A stretch of 64,000 nucleotides of DNA, taken from IMG/VR virus record IMGVR_UViG_3300035565_000042, positions 1 to 64,000 of that record; one strand, written 5' to 3'. Of the stretch, positions 12,801-21,474 are shown piece by piece. Position numbers and translations under genes: made by a program. Source of the stretch: a virus. Position 1 is the stretch's first letter; each line of letters begins with the position of its first letter. Below the pieces are notes generated by a model that saw nothing but the letters and a program-made list of their open reading frames with translations, did no database searches and was not told where the DNA came from.

Positions 12801-15800
12801 TTCAGCAACCGTGATGAATTCTATGAGTTCTGCCGGAAGAACGGAGCTCGGATGATGGACGTTAACATGAATGCCGTTGGTCATGCATTCAAGAAAGCTG
12901 TATTCATTGATCCGAATTTTCCAGTACAAGAAGCATTATTCCATGAATACGGACATATCTATTGGGATGGATTGCCTGATGATGTAAGATCAAAACTTGA
13001 ACTCAGAAAGTTATACAAGGAGATATTCCCACATCTTGATGGTGAAGATCTTGATGAGAAGATTATCATTGATATTGGTCGTGCTGGCACCGATATGGCA
13101 AATACTTTTGCTTATTCTAAGTTTGGCAGATTTACAGAGACTCTTAAAGATTTCTGGAGATCAGTAAAACAGTTCTTTGGAAAATATAACAAAACAGACC
13201 TTGTCAATGATATGGCTTATGACATCTGGAGAAACAAGAATAAGTTTGGGACTCTCTCTTCAAATGTCATCAAGGAAATGCATAACCTGATCGAGTATGA
13301 CAGTTCAATAGAAGGATTTAACAGAGACAAGCCAAACCATACAGTAATTGTAGGTAATGTTCATCTGCCCGGGATTCATTCAGTAATCAACAGGGCCAAA
13401 CAGAATAAGTTTGATCCTGACGATACTATTCAGAAGAACCTTGACAAGTTCACTCAGTTCTACAAAGAAAATAATGCTGGCCGGGAACCAACGGATGATG
13501 AGACTGCATTGTTTATCCACAACACTATGAACCGCTGGAATGCACGTACCGAAGCTGGTAATGCTGCACATATGGTAGCACAGGAGATCTTTGGTGGTGT
13601 ACAGATGGATGAAGAAACAAGCAAACGTTTCGCACCGGGAGTACTTAATCAGATGCGTTCTTCTATGACTCAGATGCGTCAGGAACTTGAACATAAATAT
13701 CCGGAATGCAAGTTCTATACTGAACATGATCTGATATCAATGGATCATAACTATTTTGGTGTTGCAGACCTTATAATGGATATTGGCAATAATCATCTTC
13801 ATGTTTTCGATTTCAAGACTACGGAGAACGAATATAAAGATGCAGATGGTATTATAACTCCATGGTATAAAAAACCATTCGGCCTCATGCTTCCGCCAGT
13901 ATCGAATGTTCAGGAGTCAAGATATTCAGAACATAAGATGCAACTTGCACTTGAGGCTATTGCACTTGAGGAACAGGAAAATCCTGATCATCCCGGAGAG
14001 AAGAATGTCATTGATGGAATGTATATCGTTCCGGTTATCCAGACCATGGGAGATGATGGACTTGTGAAGAGATCATACATATCAAAGATTGTTGAGATTC
14101 CCGGGGAAGACAGATCAAGAGTAATGGATAATATCATTCCTGTAGAAGTCAATGGTAAAGACAGAGAATATGCACAACTGATCCTTAATTCATATAATGA
14201 AACAGTCAAGAACTTAAAAGAGATATATGCTGAGTTTGACAAGAAGTTACAGGATGAGAAAATGCCACAGCATCTTCGTGATATGTATATGGCAATGTAT
14301 TCCTATTTCAGTTCATCGTTTAACCACAAGATGGGAGAACTTGACCATAAGGATCTTGATGGTATAAGACTTGCTGCAGATAAGAATCTATACAATACCT
14401 TACTTGATCTTGGATATGAAGTAAAAGATATTAAGACAATGCCTACAGAAGTTCTTGTCAACGCAATGGCAAGAGGAATATCGAAAGCACAATATCTTGG
14501 TGGTGGCGGTGGCGGAACATTCTATCATCAGGTACCAGTAGACCCAGAGACTGTAGGGTTATATGGATCGACAGAGAAAGTTCCTAATCCAGCATACAAA
14601 CCATTTGATGGATATTATCACAAAGAAATCGGTGGTATTGATGTTTATTTCCATGAAGCCGGCACGCAGACATTAAAGCTAGGAGATCCTGTTCTTCGTC
14701 TTTGGGAGACAACTTATCAGAGTCAGAAATATTCTTCTCATGATTTCAAGACTGTAGTATCAGTAGATGCAAATAAGAAAACTGTTACACTGAAAGATAA
14801 TGATACCGGAGCTACAACAACTGAACCTAATGTTGAAGGCAATAGTGGTATTCTAAAGATTCATGAAGGAGAGATCGATAAACCTATTACTGATAACTAC
14901 GTTCCAAGTACATTGACTCAACAGCGTGATCTTACTCAGACGCATTGGGATTATGGTCAGGAACCATTTCCAGGAGAGAAGAGTCCGAAAGCCATGGAAG
15001 AACAACAGAAATTCTACATGATCCGTAAGCGACTATGGTCATTCTATAATCGGTATGATACCCGTGAGAAACTTCTCGAGCTTCTGGATAATTATCAGCA
15101 AGTAGTTGAGGAATTCAATAAGCTTAATGAACTCAAGAGTGAGGATCCTAATTGGATAGCAAAAGGACTTCACACTTTACTTGGTGAGACATTGATGAAC
15201 CATGATATGGCCCGGCAGTTGAATGATGAAGTTGACAAGGATGGAAAGCCTACTACATTTATGCCATTAGCAATGAATATCTATCATATGCTTACCGGTG
15301 ATAACGCTGCTATAACAATGAGATTTGGAGGATTCCATCGGTTTGCCGAGTACTTTGAACCGGAAAGGATGATCCCAGGGCAGTATATCGGATTCAGTTA
15401 TGCCATGTCAATGAAGAACCAGGCTCTCTTCAAAGTACATGAAGATCAATATGACATGCTTAAGAAACTTGATCCTATTATTGGTAATCTCAACAGAGAT
15501 AATATTACGATCAAGATGGGTAATAAACTCTTCTGGGCAAGTCCTGACCGGAATGGATTAAGTGAAGACGAGAGAAAATTCTTAAGAGAAGTATACAAAA
15601 ACTATTATACCTACACAGAGAAGTTTTTCAGTATTGCTCAACGATATGACAAGATGGGCAAACCGGTTGGTATTAATGAAGAGAATGGAATGTCAATGTA
15701 TCCTCAGCTTATTCCTGTAAACAGGGTAAGTGCAACAACCGGTGAGTTTGAAGATCTGTTAGGAGATGGAAAGAAAGGAAGAAAGTGGGGTTCTGCTATT

Positions 15801-18317
15801 CATGATGTGATGACTGACCCTAAGTTTGATAATGTATCTATAGTTGTCGATCCAAAGAATCCTGGCAAGACTGTTAAATTCGGGGATTTCAAAGATCAGT
15901 TCATGATCGAGAACGCTACAGATGCAGAGATTGAACAATGGATGGGCAAGAAATATCGGTACTGGCTGAAGTCTCATAAGATATTCCCAGATATGTCTAC
16001 AGGAAAACTGTATGATGCTTACATGCAGGCCCAGAAGAAGTACTACGAATCAGATAGGAGTAATACCGGAAGACGTATAACATCAATGGCTGATCAGAAA
16101 TCGAAGTATGCAACAAAACATTTTGTTGAGTCTGAGATTGAGGTCATGAAGTCGAATATCTGGGCTTTTCACATGAAACACGTTCTTGCTTCTACTGACT
16201 ATGTTTTATCGCATTACGCAGGCGTTAAGAATGTCCATGACTATCTTCAACAGTATATGGACTTGATGTTGTTCAAGAAAAGTCCAAGAGAGAATAAGGC
16301 ACTTACCGGATTTGTAAATACCATTATGCAATGGAAGTCATTCTCTACAATGGTATATTCACTCAAGACACAACAGTATAACTTTGCCGTTGGCCAGGCA
16401 ATGGATATCACTCGTGAGCCAGCTGCCTATGCAACTGGGATGAAACGTATGGGCCTCAATCCTGAGAACTTTACAAAGGCATTCAATATTCTTCGCAGGG
16501 AAGGCCTTGGCAATATCGTAGACGAGTCAAGATTCAATGAGATATCCAAGCAACACGGACTTGCTCTTGAATGGTCACAGGGCAAGAAATTCGCTCCCTG
16601 GACACTGGATAAGTTCCTTAACAAAGGATATCTTCCTATGGAATGGGTAGAAAGGATGAACCAGTTCCCGATCTTTACCGGACTCATGACTGATGCAGAA
16701 TGGAATGCTTATGACAAGAATGGTGAGATTGTACCCGGTCATGAACAAGATGCATTATCATTTTCTCGCAAGTATATTCTTTCATCAAGAGTCAAGGATA
16801 TACATGGTGACTATACTCCGGAGAATGCAGCTCCATTCTGGAATACTAATGCCGGGGCATTGTTCATGCAGTTCATCAAGTGGGTACCAGCAAAATTATA
16901 TTCTCAGTTTGTACCTTATCATTTCGATAGGAATTACATGATACGTTCCGGGATATTTCCTACCATAAAGACTTATCTGAATATTGTAAGGTTTAATAAT
17001 ATTGGCGAAGAAAGCAGAAGACTTGAATACAAACAAGCTCTTGAAAGATGGCCAGATGCAGACAAGGCAGAAGAACATAACAAGTGGGTTGCAGAGAAAT
17101 ATGCTGGTAATCCGGATATGATTGCCAAGATGTCCATTGATACTAAGAACCTGAAGAAAAGCACATTCAATCTGCAACAGCAATTTCTGCAAGGAACCAG
17201 GGATTATATGCAGATGCTTGAAGCCGGACGTAATGGAGGGCGGATCAAATATGCAGATCTGGCAGAACAAGATCATCGCAATCTCATGTCAGGAATAATA
17301 GGCCTTGCAATGTTTGGTGGTTTCGCTGCCGGCATAGGTGCATTGATGGAATCAAAGAAAAAACTGAAGGGTTTCTGGCCGACACAGAAAGAATGGTTAC
17401 TTCGCTTCTTCACTCGTTATTCCGGAGATATGTATCTTGCATCGAATATGGGACCAACACTTAACCAGGCATCGTCAGGCAACTTCTTTGAATCAAAGGC
17501 AAAGAATCTTATTCCAGCACTCTCTCTTGGTACTAACCTCATGAAAGGCGTAAGAGACTTTACTGAGTATATACATGGACTTGCCTTGAAAGCTTTCGAT
17601 CCGGACAGTTATAGTGAGAATTTGCTTGATACAGACTTCGGCAGGTATACCAAGATGACGGATTACAATGATGTTGGGGATGCCAAGTGGATCTATGATC
17701 TATTCAATGTACTTCCCGGAGGTGCTGCAATAAAAGCTCTTGAACAACGTCGTATGCAGGTTATTTATGCAAAACCATATAAGGAATATCTTGAGAAGAA
17801 TGAGCATATGAGCCCGGAATTCATTGAGGCTATCAGTAATGTTGTTGATGTAACGAAGTCCACAAAACAGATCATGGATGATGCTAAGCGTGGAGAGACA
17901 TTAAAGAAAGCGCTTCCTATGTCTTTACTATGGGATGCCATGACAAAAGATCAACTCTTCTCGTATCGTGATGCATTACAAGGCAAGGCAGTATTCAATA
18001 AAACAAAATCTCTTTCCCAGGATGCTGCATATCTGTATCAGTGGTTACAGCAGTATCCTTTATCGCAAGAAGATCTTGATTCTATACTTGAGAAGGCTGG
18101 AAAGATGGAAGAATTCCTGAAGAAAGGGGAAGGCCGTTCTGACAAAGAGAAGATGGATAAACTCTACAAAGCAATAGATTTCTACAAAGATGGAAATCCA
18201 GATAGTCTATTCAATGTTGACGATATACTTTCGAAATATAAAAATACTCCTATGAATAAGCGTATTGATTTAACTCGCCCAAAAACTGTTATTGAAAAAT
18301 TAAGAACGGGAAAGTAA
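3855..18317 (+). CDS. Giant virion polyprotein: RNA polymerase core, metallopeptidase, PD-(D/E)XK nuclease
   Basis: A 4,820-residue, uninterrupted protein (over 500 kDa). The N-terminus repeats DKGPDPSKGV (residues about 7-16 and 42-51). Residues 2250-2254 read RVPAH and residues 2283-2291 read SGSDFDGDQ, 36 residues after R2250. This matches the RxP...H plus (N/S)xxDFDGD active-site layout of the beta'-type double-psi barrel in multisubunit, RDR-type and crAss-like RNA polymerases. Lysines K1948 and K1965, downstream of a D-G motif at 1914-1915, are candidates for the partner barrel. HEYGH at 3030-3034 is a zinc-metallopeptidase motif. H3239...E3244, D3305 and D3319-x-K3321 form a RecB/Cas4-like PD-(D/E)XK site. 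A poly-Gly linker lies near 3550 and a hydrophobic segment near 4480-4500. I infer that it is packaged and ejected with the DNA, acts as an early-transcribing polymerase and may be self-processed. Confidence 0.9.
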   Translation: MLSIEDKGPDPSKGVSIDSFSYGNDITKNAPVVLKNQQQPETDKGPDPSKGVPLDALRPENPEQFQLPDTEAKTSVTPLDPNKGLKERQDELDKQIAKLNNYKAEITKKPFLSTINDALFDHTFSLGNEDEKKKKIQDVDETLTKLTAERQTIANKIAPITPEVMKDINDKTSFSVDKNNIFTTKFSDAIEKYGLPQINRAYTEYWNQQFEKDAKDDVKHYEQMGDTKQMFTYNAVKYGEMPTLNPEETTEIRTLWDKIRNSPEFNGKYSTSPITYDNQVNVANQMVKEFVDSKHLNDENVDTKQKSDDWIKYSKVISSMMQYNPDNGAVTVQGLQAFARANTGQINDRISQLQSIANNLNTIEDKYNKNPESKPPWFVENGTPEQAQKSFNNYQAYKQYVNTELTTLQKTQTLNNAIYNLPLNKNAKKEVGAFGKKNDPSNIDMLDFKAAGLDELSQSQDIVDLNKRVYAGEHLSWGEQKAVELATILNTSLHGKTLETPDLTLKGPSLGFKNVTPASLTGDYLSGIDIPRARDNHELKHLWQLPFATAGELSHAYGSIAHMFDWVQNKMEQGIANIAFGDKTGDKWYDLKKRGLIPNYIGIGGNDETGMLVDMFNEFSEKMPGLPVTSGSPFANAMWSGYKSTVDIIPDIGMTLFMPEAGVPKILAELGVKSFGKWAMYLGAKGMIEKAEESEEGTIKQKLTAPLIGGLEGAAQGFMYDALGIMASKAGSLLARKTMPKLMFADGFEKIDPTSRVSDLKGENVPIFKSTDEALNYQLGSLGYSTLVNMVSFAGMNIIDEYARTGKISAESGVSGAMTGFMLIAKDAGQLLTAKAMNMLVVAPDEFVYRLYTSKVTSEQMAKKAQDLIQGVHEKRSKNVKQDLYLARVCQNMAELKGLLEEHKNDPKAIESIILQSKLEKGTKKYIIQKLKIASKEKAQEGAPLFPKKPKITEADAESIQKHNEEIKGKYPDLYSNGLLEVDKQSGAFIEPDAATLFAIHDQLSEDIDKLSKRNAHDDYINPDKDAIAKINEQLKSLPDTPENTNSRNALLAQIETIRKMPSPELTKLLNQRVAVENHLNEIASNVKLPFNYKLPSEKHQELLNRVATGEPVTGTVSIPGQAIHRMLITMPNGDQVNAYRGTAPGIEETKEEFEERNKLALGAARSKTPVTLKYIPKAEWNPDDKAFESFVNPFTGEVEHVPYGDKLDVMVGDKSIGSVQVHDYSEQQLMRSKFNKAIELAQASENEIVHNLSFDADGKPEMGKKKEKKMQKLVSDMVSGLSNALSTVKTEDVIPWLKGQIDNNNKLKQPEKDFIKNFIDKNKQTISENVMTRRLMDAGFKTQVKGFDPSSMILPENENPALNQSQKIAESLKTFTPIWNDMSNRYNQSQGRLQMEFNRMALNGDISEITNQDTWKAWLLKHRTADDVNNAIVDYLMDMHFPVAVSMLDFYHSVRPVRKIGVYVEKGVIYTKDLNPSESYEDFVNRFGSTLKATGIDKIKELILNRRREQEEAFKYENALSADELYKIKTEQFEKDLDLLFNVTGVSKDVWKQYFQQRTNETKAYAKEGDKRKTDYKTFDNLMRNKVYRRGKKGDYLWRQGDIIFNLLKGNASPAGKDPEQASADIIKYFTEGRDADEDHNVVFSNLYKLSTALGNREDIGIDGRDIKGDHMTSFEQNSNIFTQADNILESAIDNPITRLHKENGVPMQIIIVNGLHNLDINKYKKGTPAEDMSMEDIWATQVSMFANGLDTYQHSIGQFADKPSIYVIEAPKVTNPTEEQFQALYKDLPKKDFDDAVEYLTKKYAYWQDDLYSKLAKNYEGDHFQKLHNMMKAFVYNYAMNTKASNEIFFGDLHSYSNVLNLVKRAGSSNSPGWNMNENVEGGIGSHVRVIVVNDKGIFDDKGNLITDKGADGAIFMSGAWAKRAQVSQGSVYNKEAVYPQLLSMKAVASWLSDATNKRGLYKGNFINVDAISEGTGSQAYKEIADFMKKNGIDVLIPKSSAKVVTDSEVANIYDEKGNFNPDFEVGEQHINNLKTSHIFVQQDLRHPDVPRTAKQPAQFLPNILILPEGGQIAGNISEMQRLSIEQFKDELNQKSSDEAKIDWLRENVNQFSQPDLFRLLDMGLTVDDPSYRKMMHTILSAAINKKVLEIPINRIATQEIPDLDGLSRPLRKTSDGKHVMLPDIATSYRNGREEDERFKGKVQDAIDHINTHAEEYRDLFDDNGKLMKWEIEERDGIIPGEVIISTRVPAHGLPSHTVARLRKNLPGNFTMIDRKGQTNSGSDFDGDQRYNQVFYKRKGNSFFDDTKEGIANHNMMLMVYAYTHPDNFDLINRKIDVNAYDDILEKIGKPSVKLSIDPMAYEAARLNNMVGVTSKGIMTDMMTVYNLLSKHNIRLRNRKYIPVGSGIVEAERFVSGNIMLDQIIKDQYGAVRNHLANLENMSFDNTKDPKIEALGCNEITFPMVILSVIADSRNSSEHFKSFEEHYQHLHDAIGRTMQYMNSPLVREFVSIARRNNGGIRNGDMQSIFENLEHTAETESNEKTPRFTVRDVKDLRSLHFMSSELSDIRNLYRLTESAPTTYVDYIMAQRLVDKFKANNRENGLKIFDTSSFFTSQGEFRTEFRVIDRVLDMCRDYVFDDIPETSEVGKQIQAYVLQKMIGNNPKKLQLTKDELNDVCASINNAFNIRAIGLKQSFGKTSNELLELLPRLKAENPDNEFLKYIRVVKKNGVDTVSILPEYTHGKISDFQMKKIGEAFDKLESHTKDLFASYAIEKYGASSLTSNGGFYALFGDNYRVELSERARNEMNDWYFGDVSSADRLAIADWVIRANRSQDIRKLNDGYTNDRLMDMFTEPSIDVPIRRDALEGIGSIDDITQYLDQANQYEFNRTFSDWLRRELGIPEGTRKVTLKEAREFSTQYAKGRQAIADKFFPQTKEMDEEDVRQLHANDAVGTAMLTHDPELNKFIYDHLQKVFPDIKFFSNRDEFYEFCRKNGARMMDVNMNAVGHAFKKAVFIDPNFPVQEALFHEYGHIYWDGLPDDVRSKLELRKLYKEIFPHLDGEDLDEKIIIDIGRAGTDMANTFAYSKFGRFTETLKDFWRSVKQFFGKYNKTDLVNDMAYDIWRNKNKFGTLSSNVIKEMHNLIEYDSSIEGFNRDKPNHTVIVGNVHLPGIHSVINRAKQNKFDPDDTIQKNLDKFTQFYKENNAGREPTDDETALFIHNTMNRWNARTEAGNAAHMVAQEIFGGVQMDEETSKRFAPGVLNQMRSSMTQMRQELEHKYPECKFYTEHDLISMDHNYFGVADLIMDIGNNHLHVFDFKTTENEYKDADGIITPWYKKPFGLMLPPVSNVQESRYSEHKMQLALEAIALEEQENPDHPGEKNVIDGMYIVPVIQTMGDDGLVKRSYISKIVEIPGEDRSRVMDNIIPVEVNGKDREYAQLILNSYNETVKNLKEIYAEFDKKLQDEKMPQHLRDMYMAMYSYFSSSFNHKMGELDHKDLDGIRLAADKNLYNTLLDLGYEVKDIKTMPTEVLVNAMARGISKAQYLGGGGGGTFYHQVPVDPETVGLYGSTEKVPNPAYKPFDGYYHKEIGGIDVYFHEAGTQTLKLGDPVLRLWETTYQSQKYSSHDFKTVVSVDANKKTVTLKDNDTGATTTEPNVEGNSGILKIHEGEIDKPITDNYVPSTLTQQRDLTQTHWDYGQEPFPGEKSPKAMEEQQKFYMIRKRLWSFYNRYDTREKLLELLDNYQQVVEEFNKLNELKSEDPNWIAKGLHTLLGETLMNHDMARQLNDEVDKDGKPTTFMPLAMNIYHMLTGDNAAITMRFGGFHRFAEYFEPERMIPGQYIGFSYAMSMKNQALFKVHEDQYDMLKKLDPIIGNLNRDNITIKMGNKLFWASPDRNGLSEDERKFLREVYKNYYTYTEKFFSIAQRYDKMGKPVGINEENGMSMYPQLIPVNRVSATTGEFEDLLGDGKKGRKWGSAIHDVMTDPKFDNVSIVVDPKNPGKTVKFGDFKDQFMIENATDAEIEQWMGKKYRYWLKSHKIFPDMSTGKLYDAYMQAQKKYYESDRSNTGRRITSMADQKSKYATKHFVESEIEVMKSNIWAFHMKHVLASTDYVLSHYAGVKNVHDYLQQYMDLMLFKKSPRENKALTGFVNTIMQWKSFSTMVYSLKTQQYNFAVGQAMDITREPAAYATGMKRMGLNPENFTKAFNILRREGLGNIVDESRFNEISKQHGLALEWSQGKKFAPWTLDKFLNKGYLPMEWVERMNQFPIFTGLMTDAEWNAYDKNGEIVPGHEQDALSFSRKYILSSRVKDIHGDYTPENAAPFWNTNAGALFMQFIKWVPAKLYSQFVPYHFDRNYMIRSGIFPTIKTYLNIVRFNNIGEESRRLEYKQALERWPDADKAEEHNKWVAEKYAGNPDMIAKMSIDTKNLKKSTFNLQQQFLQGTRDYMQMLEAGRNGGRIKYADLAEQDHRNLMSGIIGLAMFGGFAAGIGALMESKKKLKGFWPTQKEWLLRFFTRYSGDMYLASNMGPTLNQASSGNFFESKAKNLIPALSLGTNLMKGVRDFTEYIHGLALKAFDPDSYSENLLDTDFGRYTKMTDYNDVGDAKWIYDLFNVLPGGAAIKALEQRRMQVIYAKPYKEYLEKNEHMSPEFIEAISNVVDVTKSTKQIMDDAKRGETLKKALPMSLLWDAMTKDQLFSYRDALQGKAVFNKTKSLSQDAAYLYQWLQQYPLSQEDLDSILEKAGKMEEFLKKGEGRSDKEKMDKLYKAIDFYKDGNPDSLFNVDDILSKYKNTPMNKRIDLTRPKTVIEKLRTGK

Positions 18318-18346
18318 AAAAGAATTAACTTTAAAAGAAAAAAGAT

Positions 18347-18958
18347 ATGGCTTTTTCAAATGTAACATTGCTCTCCGTGGTTCAGGAATCACAGGACGCT
18401 ACAGAAATAAGAATTTGGGACGAATCTACCTGGGGAGGACAGTCCGGAAATGTAACTGGTGCTTGCATTGTCATATCTTATTATGACAGTGATGGTGATC
18501 TAAAGTCACTCGATCCATACTACCTGATTGTCGGCCAGACAAAAACCAAATGGGATGAGTATCTTGATAAGCAAAATGGTCATATTATCGACATTGATGA
18601 CCTTACTGTCAGCGGAGTTGCTTTTGGCGACAAGTTTACAGATGGATACTACATTGTCACACTCTATGTCACTGATGGCACATATGGTACTTTCATTGCT
18701 GGTGGATGGCTTAAATATGCCAATTCTCAGGCTTTCCTTGCTAGGGCAAGATTCACATCAAGGAAGTTACCAGCAACACTTACATGGCCTCTTACCGACG
18801 AAGTAAGGGTAGTAAATAAGGATATCTTCCTCTTGCAGATGTATCTCAATGCCGCGGAAGATGCTGCCGACTACGGTCTCCTCACAGAGTTTAATAACAT
18901 CATAACTCTTGTGAATGCAATATTCTCGTATTACAAAATCGAAAATATCTGGTCATGA
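18347..18958 (+). CDS. Small structural (tail/neck) protein
   Basis: A 203-residue, beta-rich acidic protein with many aromatic and Gly residues ('DGYYIVTLYVTDGTYGTFIAGG'), typical of small head-tail or tail proteins. The ATG at 18347 follows an A-rich leader. The stop overlaps the next gene (ATGA at 18955). No specific family is recognised; the role is inferred from its position between the giant virion protein and the tail fibre genes. Confidence 0.85.
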   Translation: MAFSNVTLLSVVQESQDATEIRIWDESTWGGQSGNVTGACIVISYYDSDGDLKSLDPYYLIVGQTKTKWDEYLDKQNGHIIDIDDLTVSGVAFGDKFTDGYYIVTLYVTDGTYGTFIAGGWLKYANSQAFLARARFTSRKLPATLTWPLTDEVRVVNKDIFLLQMYLNAAEDAADYGLLTEFNNIITLVNAIFSYYKIENIWS

Positions 18959-19206
18959 CACAGGACGATCTTGATACTCAGGTAGACCTTCTATGTAGTA
19001 GTGAGGTAAAACTTGCCAGTATTGCAGCGACAATGCGCAGGCAAGGTGATCCGCAGGTTTCATTCAGGGAAGATGATCTCATGCTTCTTCAGAACTGTCT
19101 TGTCACTCTGAAGTTTTATGATGTTACTTCTTTGCTTCTCACCGATGCAGAAATAGAAACTGCAATACAACTTGGTACGTCGACAATACTTAAATGGACA
19201 CGATAA
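18955..19206 (+). CDS. Small protein in the tail operon
   Basis: An 83-residue helical protein translationally coupled on both sides: it starts in an ATGA overlap with the upstream gene and ends in a TAATG overlap with the tail fibre gene. No domain is recognised. The pattern resembles small connector or fibre-assembly proteins, but that is inference only. Confidence 0.8.
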   Translation: MTQDDLDTQVDLLCSSEVKLASIAATMRRQGDPQVSFREDDLMLLQNCLVTLKFYDVTSLLLTDAEIETAIQLGTSTILKWTR

Positions 19207-21473
19207 TGGGCGGAAGTAAACCATTCGGATCAACAAAGGAATTTCCAAAGATGAGCCAGCCTTCCGGAAAGGAAATGCTGCCACATCCGGCATCAAACTC
19301 AATAAACTTTATTGATCTTGCCGATACGTTCCTGAGTTATGCAGGTAAGGCAAACTATTATCTTCGGATAAATGCTGGAGAGAATGGTATTACTGCTGTA
19401 AGTACGGTAAGTCTTGATACTGCATTCCTTGATCTCACAGATACCTTTGCAAGTTATTCCGGGAAAGCTGGCTTTGCTGTTGTTGTTAATTCCGGAGCTA
19501 CAGGACTGGAAGCTACTGCAAAACCATTTCTGCAAGGAGTAAATGCTGATTTTCAACTGCACGAAATAAAGAACATCGTTATTGATCACGTCACATCAAA
19601 TCCAGCAACTCCCTCTGAAGGTCAGTTATGGTACAATACTACAACTCATATACTGAGGTATTATGATGGAACTAACAATATCGATATCACGAATCTTGGC
19701 GGTAACTTTCATTCTCTCTCTTCCTCTTCTTATCTTTCCACTCATGAGATCCCGGTCTATGATACAATAGGTGGTGCTTATCATAAGATAACTCTTGGAG
19801 ATTTACCAACAACTACAGAATTTGCAGAAATAGATGTAGACAGCGGAGATGACATTGTCGCTTCATCTGAAGGGGTTGTAACACTTGCTGGCGATGGAGT
19901 CCTGGCAACATTTGTAGGATCATTAACTCCGGATACTATTACTCTGACATTGTCAACACAGACAATGAATCTTATCTTTGCCGGCCCTCCAAGTGGATCT
20001 GCTGCCAAACCTACATTCAGGGCAATGGTAGATGCTGATCTTCCTTCGAGTTATCATAATGCTGTCTGGGATACTCTCGTATCAACTCCATTGACTTCTC
20101 TTGTACCATATACTGGAGCAACTGCTTCTGTAGATCTTGGTGATCAGACATTGTCAACAACCGGCCGGGCAACGGTTGGTGACATAACGATAGTCAATAC
20201 TCCGGTTGTCTCAACTGATGCCGCCACAGTAGGATATGTAAATCTTATCGTAGCTCTGGGAATATTCTGGGTTGCAGCTGTTGAGGATATTGTTTCATCA
20301 TTACCAGGAGGAACACCTGCTTCCGGGCTTCGCTACATACTTTCCACTAATAAAAAAATATATACTGCCAATGGTTCTGGAGGTTATGATACACCTTCTG
20401 CTACAACAACCGGAACAACTTGTTTCGTTAAGTCAAATGCTGCAGCTCCGACAAATGAAATAGGGCCCTACACATACAATGGATCAGACTGGGTTTATAT
20501 TGGAGCCGGCCAGATACATAATGATCTTTCGTCGATACAAGGAGGAACAACTGCAGAATACTATCATCTTACTTTAGCACAACATGCTGTTGCTATCCAG
20601 GCAGCCACGGATAGTCTTAATGGTTATCTTTCTTCTGCAGACTGGTCATACTTCGATTCAAAGGCTGACTATCCTCATGCTCATGATGATGGTATCTTTG
20701 ACTGGAGTATGAGCGGAAATGGATCCTACGTGGCCTACGCTGCGAAATCCGCGGGTTGTTTTGATAGTGGTGCTGTTGCTCCATCGCATACCAATCGATT
20801 GAATTACGATGGCTATCTGTACGCTACAAAGCTTTATTCAGCCAATACTGAAGTAAGTGTTACCGGACATACTCATGCTGAGTCAACGATAACCTTTACA
20901 GCGATAACTACAAATAACGTATCAATAACAAAACATGGTTACTGTCCTATTCTTCCTAACGATGCAACAAAGTATCTTGATGGTACGGGTGCCTGGACGG
21001 TTCCGGCAGGAAGTGGTGGCGGATCATCATTATGGTCAAGATCTGGTACTGTACTCTCTACATTGAATGCCGGAGATAAGGTTGCCATAGGAAGTACAAC
21101 ACCTGGTACATATATGCTTCACGTTACCGGTAATGGTTATTTTACTGGAGCTGTACAGGTAAACTGCGATATCCGGAATAAGATAGTTCTTGGGCCGGTT
21201 GAAGATGTCCTTGACAATATAATGAATATTGAGACCATAAGATTCATATACAAGGATGACGAGTTCAAAGAAAAAAGATGTGGTTTCTCAGCTCAGAATG
21301 TAAATAAGTTTTTCCCTTGTGTCGCTTCTTATTATGAAGAAACAGATCAGTATGGTATCGATCCTATTGGTGTAGGAGCTATGAATACAAAAGCTATACA
21401 GGAGCTCAGGGCCAGGTTTGAAAGAAGACTTGAGTTGCTTGAAAATGAGTTTGCAGATATCATAAGAAGATAA
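19206..21473 (+). CDS. Tail fibre with C-terminal S74 intramolecular chaperone
   Basis: About 755 residues from ATG 19206, which overlaps the upstream stop as TAATG; an in-frame ATG at 19194 is the alternative. Two near-copies of a 'FLDLTDTF-SYSGKA-' unit near the N-terminus suggest a repetitive trimeric shaft, followed by Gly/Thr/Ser-rich beta sequence. The last ~105 residues carry the peptidase S74 pattern: 'CDIRNK' start, 'CGFSAQNVNKFFP', then 'NTKAIQELRARFERRLELLE' coiled coil. In known family members this domain drives trimer folding and then cuts itself off. The conserved Ser seen in autocleaving members appears replaced at the start of the domain (C-D-I-R instead of S-D-x-R), so cleavage may be altered. 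Likely role: host attachment. Confidence 0.88.
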   Translation: MGGSKPFGSTKEFPKMSQPSGKEMLPHPASNSINFIDLADTFLSYAGKANYYLRINAGENGITAVSTVSLDTAFLDLTDTFASYSGKAGFAVVVNSGATGLEATAKPFLQGVNADFQLHEIKNIVIDHVTSNPATPSEGQLWYNTTTHILRYYDGTNNIDITNLGGNFHSLSSSSYLSTHEIPVYDTIGGAYHKITLGDLPTTTEFAEIDVDSGDDIVASSEGVVTLAGDGVLATFVGSLTPDTITLTLSTQTMNLIFAGPPSGSAAKPTFRAMVDADLPSSYHNAVWDTLVSTPLTSLVPYTGATASVDLGDQTLSTTGRATVGDITIVNTPVVSTDAATVGYVNLIVALGIFWVAAVEDIVSSLPGGTPASGLRYILSTNKKIYTANGSGGYDTPSATTTGTTCFVKSNAAAPTNEIGPYTYNGSDWVYIGAGQIHNDLSSIQGGTTAEYYHLTLAQHAVAIQAATDSLNGYLSSADWSYFDSKADYPHAHDDGIFDWSMSGNGSYVAYAAKSAGCFDSGAVAPSHTNRLNYDGYLYATKLYSANTEVSVTGHTHAESTITFTAITTNNVSITKHGYCPILPNDATKYLDGTGAWTVPAGSGGGSSLWSRSGTVLSTLNAGDKVAIGSTTPGTYMLHVTGNGYFTGAVQVNCDIRNKIVLGPVEDVLDNIMNIETIRFIYKDDEFKEKRCGFSAQNVNKFFPCVASYYEETDQYGIDPIGVGAMNTKAIQELRARFERRLELLENEFADIIRR

Positions 21474-21474
21474 T

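Noticed and set aside
4191-17276. Long antisense ORFs opposite the giant gene
   Set aside because: They follow the codon pattern of the sense frame and lack starts or leaders; the sense frame is continuous over 14 kb.
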